A DNA stretch of 22,365 nucleotides from Candidatus Saccharimonadota bacterium (GTDB taxonomy: Bacteria; Patescibacteriota; Saccharimonadia; Saccharimonadales; Saccharimonadaceae), in the NCBI GenBank assembly GCA_905373835.1, contig CAJPUN010000009.1, positions 1-22,365 on the forward strand, given 5' to 3'. Made by a program: the position numbers and the translations under genes. Positions 21,229-22,365 of this stretch are shown one piece after another; positions within the stretch are counted from its first letter, which is position 1, and every line of letters begins with the position of its first letter. Under the pieces are notes generated by a model, which was not told where the DNA came from, ran no database searches, and worked only from the letters and a program-made list of their open reading frames with translations.

Positions 21229-22365
21229 GTGATAAAAAAAGCAATTATTGTGCTTGCGGCACTTGGTAGTGTTGTGTTGCTTGCACTTCTCTATCATGGC
21301 ACAACGCATGCCGACCAATGGGGTATGGTGTGGCACGACGAGTTTACTGGCTCGGCTGTGTCTGGCGAGTGGGACATACTGAAGCAAAATACTGACAACT
21401 TGCGCAATACCCACCTCGCCTACAGCCCAAATAATCTTAAGGTTGCCAACAGCCATCTCGAGATTACCACGCAGCGCCACTGTGTGAGCAATTTGAACGA
21501 ACCACTCACCAGTGCCAACATGAGTGAGCAGCCCTGCCCCAGCGGCACCACAACGCGCTACCTTAGTGGACGAGTCAAAAACAAGGGCAAGGTTGTGGAC
21601 GGCACCAAGCCATTCCGAGCCGAGATTCGGGCAAAGTTTAATTGGAATGGCAAGCGTGGCACGCGGCCATCACTGTGGATGGTGAGTGGCAATACGCTCC
21701 AAAACTGCAACGACAACCCCAAGGCCAACGACCCATATGGCGAGCTAGACATCATCGAGTGGTACTCATCCACACCAAATTACGCGTGGTCGACCACCCA
21801 TATGTCGTGCTACCACCACGGTGCCGATGGCAAATGGAAGACTGGCTGGCGGACACGCTCCCTCTCGCACAGTGGTGAGCACTATGCTGGTGCGCGGCCA
21901 GGCTCATTTGCCTACGAGTGGCACACCTGGGCTGTTGAGTATGACGGCACGATGGTGAAGTACTTTGTAGACGACCAGCCCATCAAGGTGTATCGCTACC
22001 ATGTGAGCCCTACCAATGACGGCAACATCACTCCTCGGAAGGACTCTGAGCCACTCACGAAGGTTGCGAGCCAAGAGAATATCAATGGTGCATTCCACCG
22101 CGGCTGGCAATTCATCCTCAACGACTACGTCGAGATTAGCAAAAACCTCAGCCCTATCGACCCATCCGATCCATTCCCTACCCAGACGATGCTGATCGAC
22201 TATGTGCGTGTCTTCCAAAAGGGTGCGGGTACGCAGCCACCCGAGACGCCAGTGCCAGCAACCGGCACGAAATGGGCCAAGCATGATGCTGCAGGCGACC
22301 GCAAATGGTCGGCCCTTGCCAGCTCGGCCGATGGAAGTAACCTAGCAGCTGCCGCCTGGGGTGGC
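21229..22365 (+). CDS. Secreted GH16 beta-glucanase, 5' part, running into a beta-propeller-like repeat
   Basis: The frame is open from GTG at 21229 to the window edge (379 codons, no stop). AGGGGGG lies nine bases upstream. Residues 1-28 form a signal peptide (IIVLAALGSVVLLALLY, cleavage after THA). A GH16 domain covers about 30-335: FTGSAV near the start, the catalytic ELDIIE (172-177) with both glutamates and the aspartate, WHTWAVEYD, and YVRVFQK at the domain end. GH16 enzymes cut beta-1,3 and beta-1,3/1,4 glucans, galactans or related chains. After a PPETPVPATG linker the last residues, WSALASSADGSNLAAAAWGG, look like the first blade of a BNR/PSII-stability-type propeller. Target polysaccharide unknown. 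It is divergent from lectin copy 2, suggesting a shared surface-glycan role. Confidence 0.85.
   Translation, partial: MIKKAIIVLAALGSVVLLALLYHGTTHADQWGMVWHDEFTGSAVSGEWDILKQNTDNLRNTHLAYSPNNLKVANSHLEITTQRHCVSNLNEPLTSANMSEQPCPSGTTTRYLSGRVKNKGKVVDGTKPFRAEIRAKFNWNGKRGTRPSLWMVSGNTLQNCNDNPKANDPYGELDIIEWYSSTPNYAWSTTHMSCYHHGADGKWKTGWRTRSLSHSGEHYAGARPGSFAYEWHTWAVEYDGTMVKYFVDDQPIKVYRYHVSPTNDGNITPRKDSEPLTKVASQENINGAFHRGWQFILNDYVEISKNLSPIDPSDPFPTQTMLIDYVRVFQKGAGTQPPETPVPATGTKWAKHDAAGDRKWSALASSADGSNLAAAAWGG

Noticed and set aside
1..22365. tRNA genes, CRISPR arrays, insertion sequences or integrases
   Set aside because: I looked for T-loop sequences, regularly spaced repeats, transposase motifs and terminal inverted repeats and found none that hold up.

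Overview
The window reads as a compact bacterial chromosome segment using the standard code (TGA acts as a stop, for example at the end of the gene at 6102-6998). Gene content and style suggest a Patescibacteria/CPR genome, most likely Candidatus Saccharibacteria (TM7): short intergenic regions, a small metabolic set, a Pif1-like helicase with a C-terminal HTH-like tail, small secreted lectins, and many start codons lying only 6-9 nt after a -10 box. The assignment is an inference from style; no rRNA or other marker gene is present.

Layout. 1-480: a short ORF with hairpins in its leader, a three-way-junction RNA candidate, and a bidirectional terminator. 486-4575 (minus): GH1 beta-glycosidase, YvcK/CofD-like protein, HAD phosphatase-like protein and GalU-like nucleotidyltransferase, a sugar/UDP-sugar operon. 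4576-4930: no gene, but strongly self-complementary. 4931-8591 (minus): a MoxR-like AAA+ ATPase, a protein resembling a VWA domain with a degenerate metal site, and a KwaB-like DUF4868 protein, followed upstream by a Pif1-like helicase (8785-10317). This block looks accessory and possibly defensive. 10505-11248 (plus): an unknown protein with a canonical promoter. 11391-12566 (minus): metK under a SAM-I (S-box) riboswitch whose terminator hairpin also contains the ribosome-binding site. 12602-13618: RNase HI and a small unknown protein, plus a possible plus-strand RNA. 13619-14187: a well-delimited small RNA with promoter and terminator. 14188-14774: a truncated HTH regulator and a VOC-family protein. 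15214-18831: class I glutamine amidotransferase, an 11-mer-repeat LEA-like protein, a bestrophin-like membrane protein, a Nudix hydrolase and hypoxanthine phosphoribosyltransferase. 18918-22365: two paralogous secreted B-lectin proteins and the 5' part of a secreted GH16 glucanase that appears to continue into a beta-propeller.

Themes. First, a carbohydrate and cell-surface set (GH1, GalU, YvcK, two lectins, GH16), plausible for an organism living on the surface of another microbe. Second, an AAA+/VWA-like pair beside a KwaB-like protein, the best candidate for an undescribed system. Third, several unannotated structured RNAs and a recurrent leaderless promoter arrangement. No tRNA, CRISPR array, insertion sequence or integrase was recognised.
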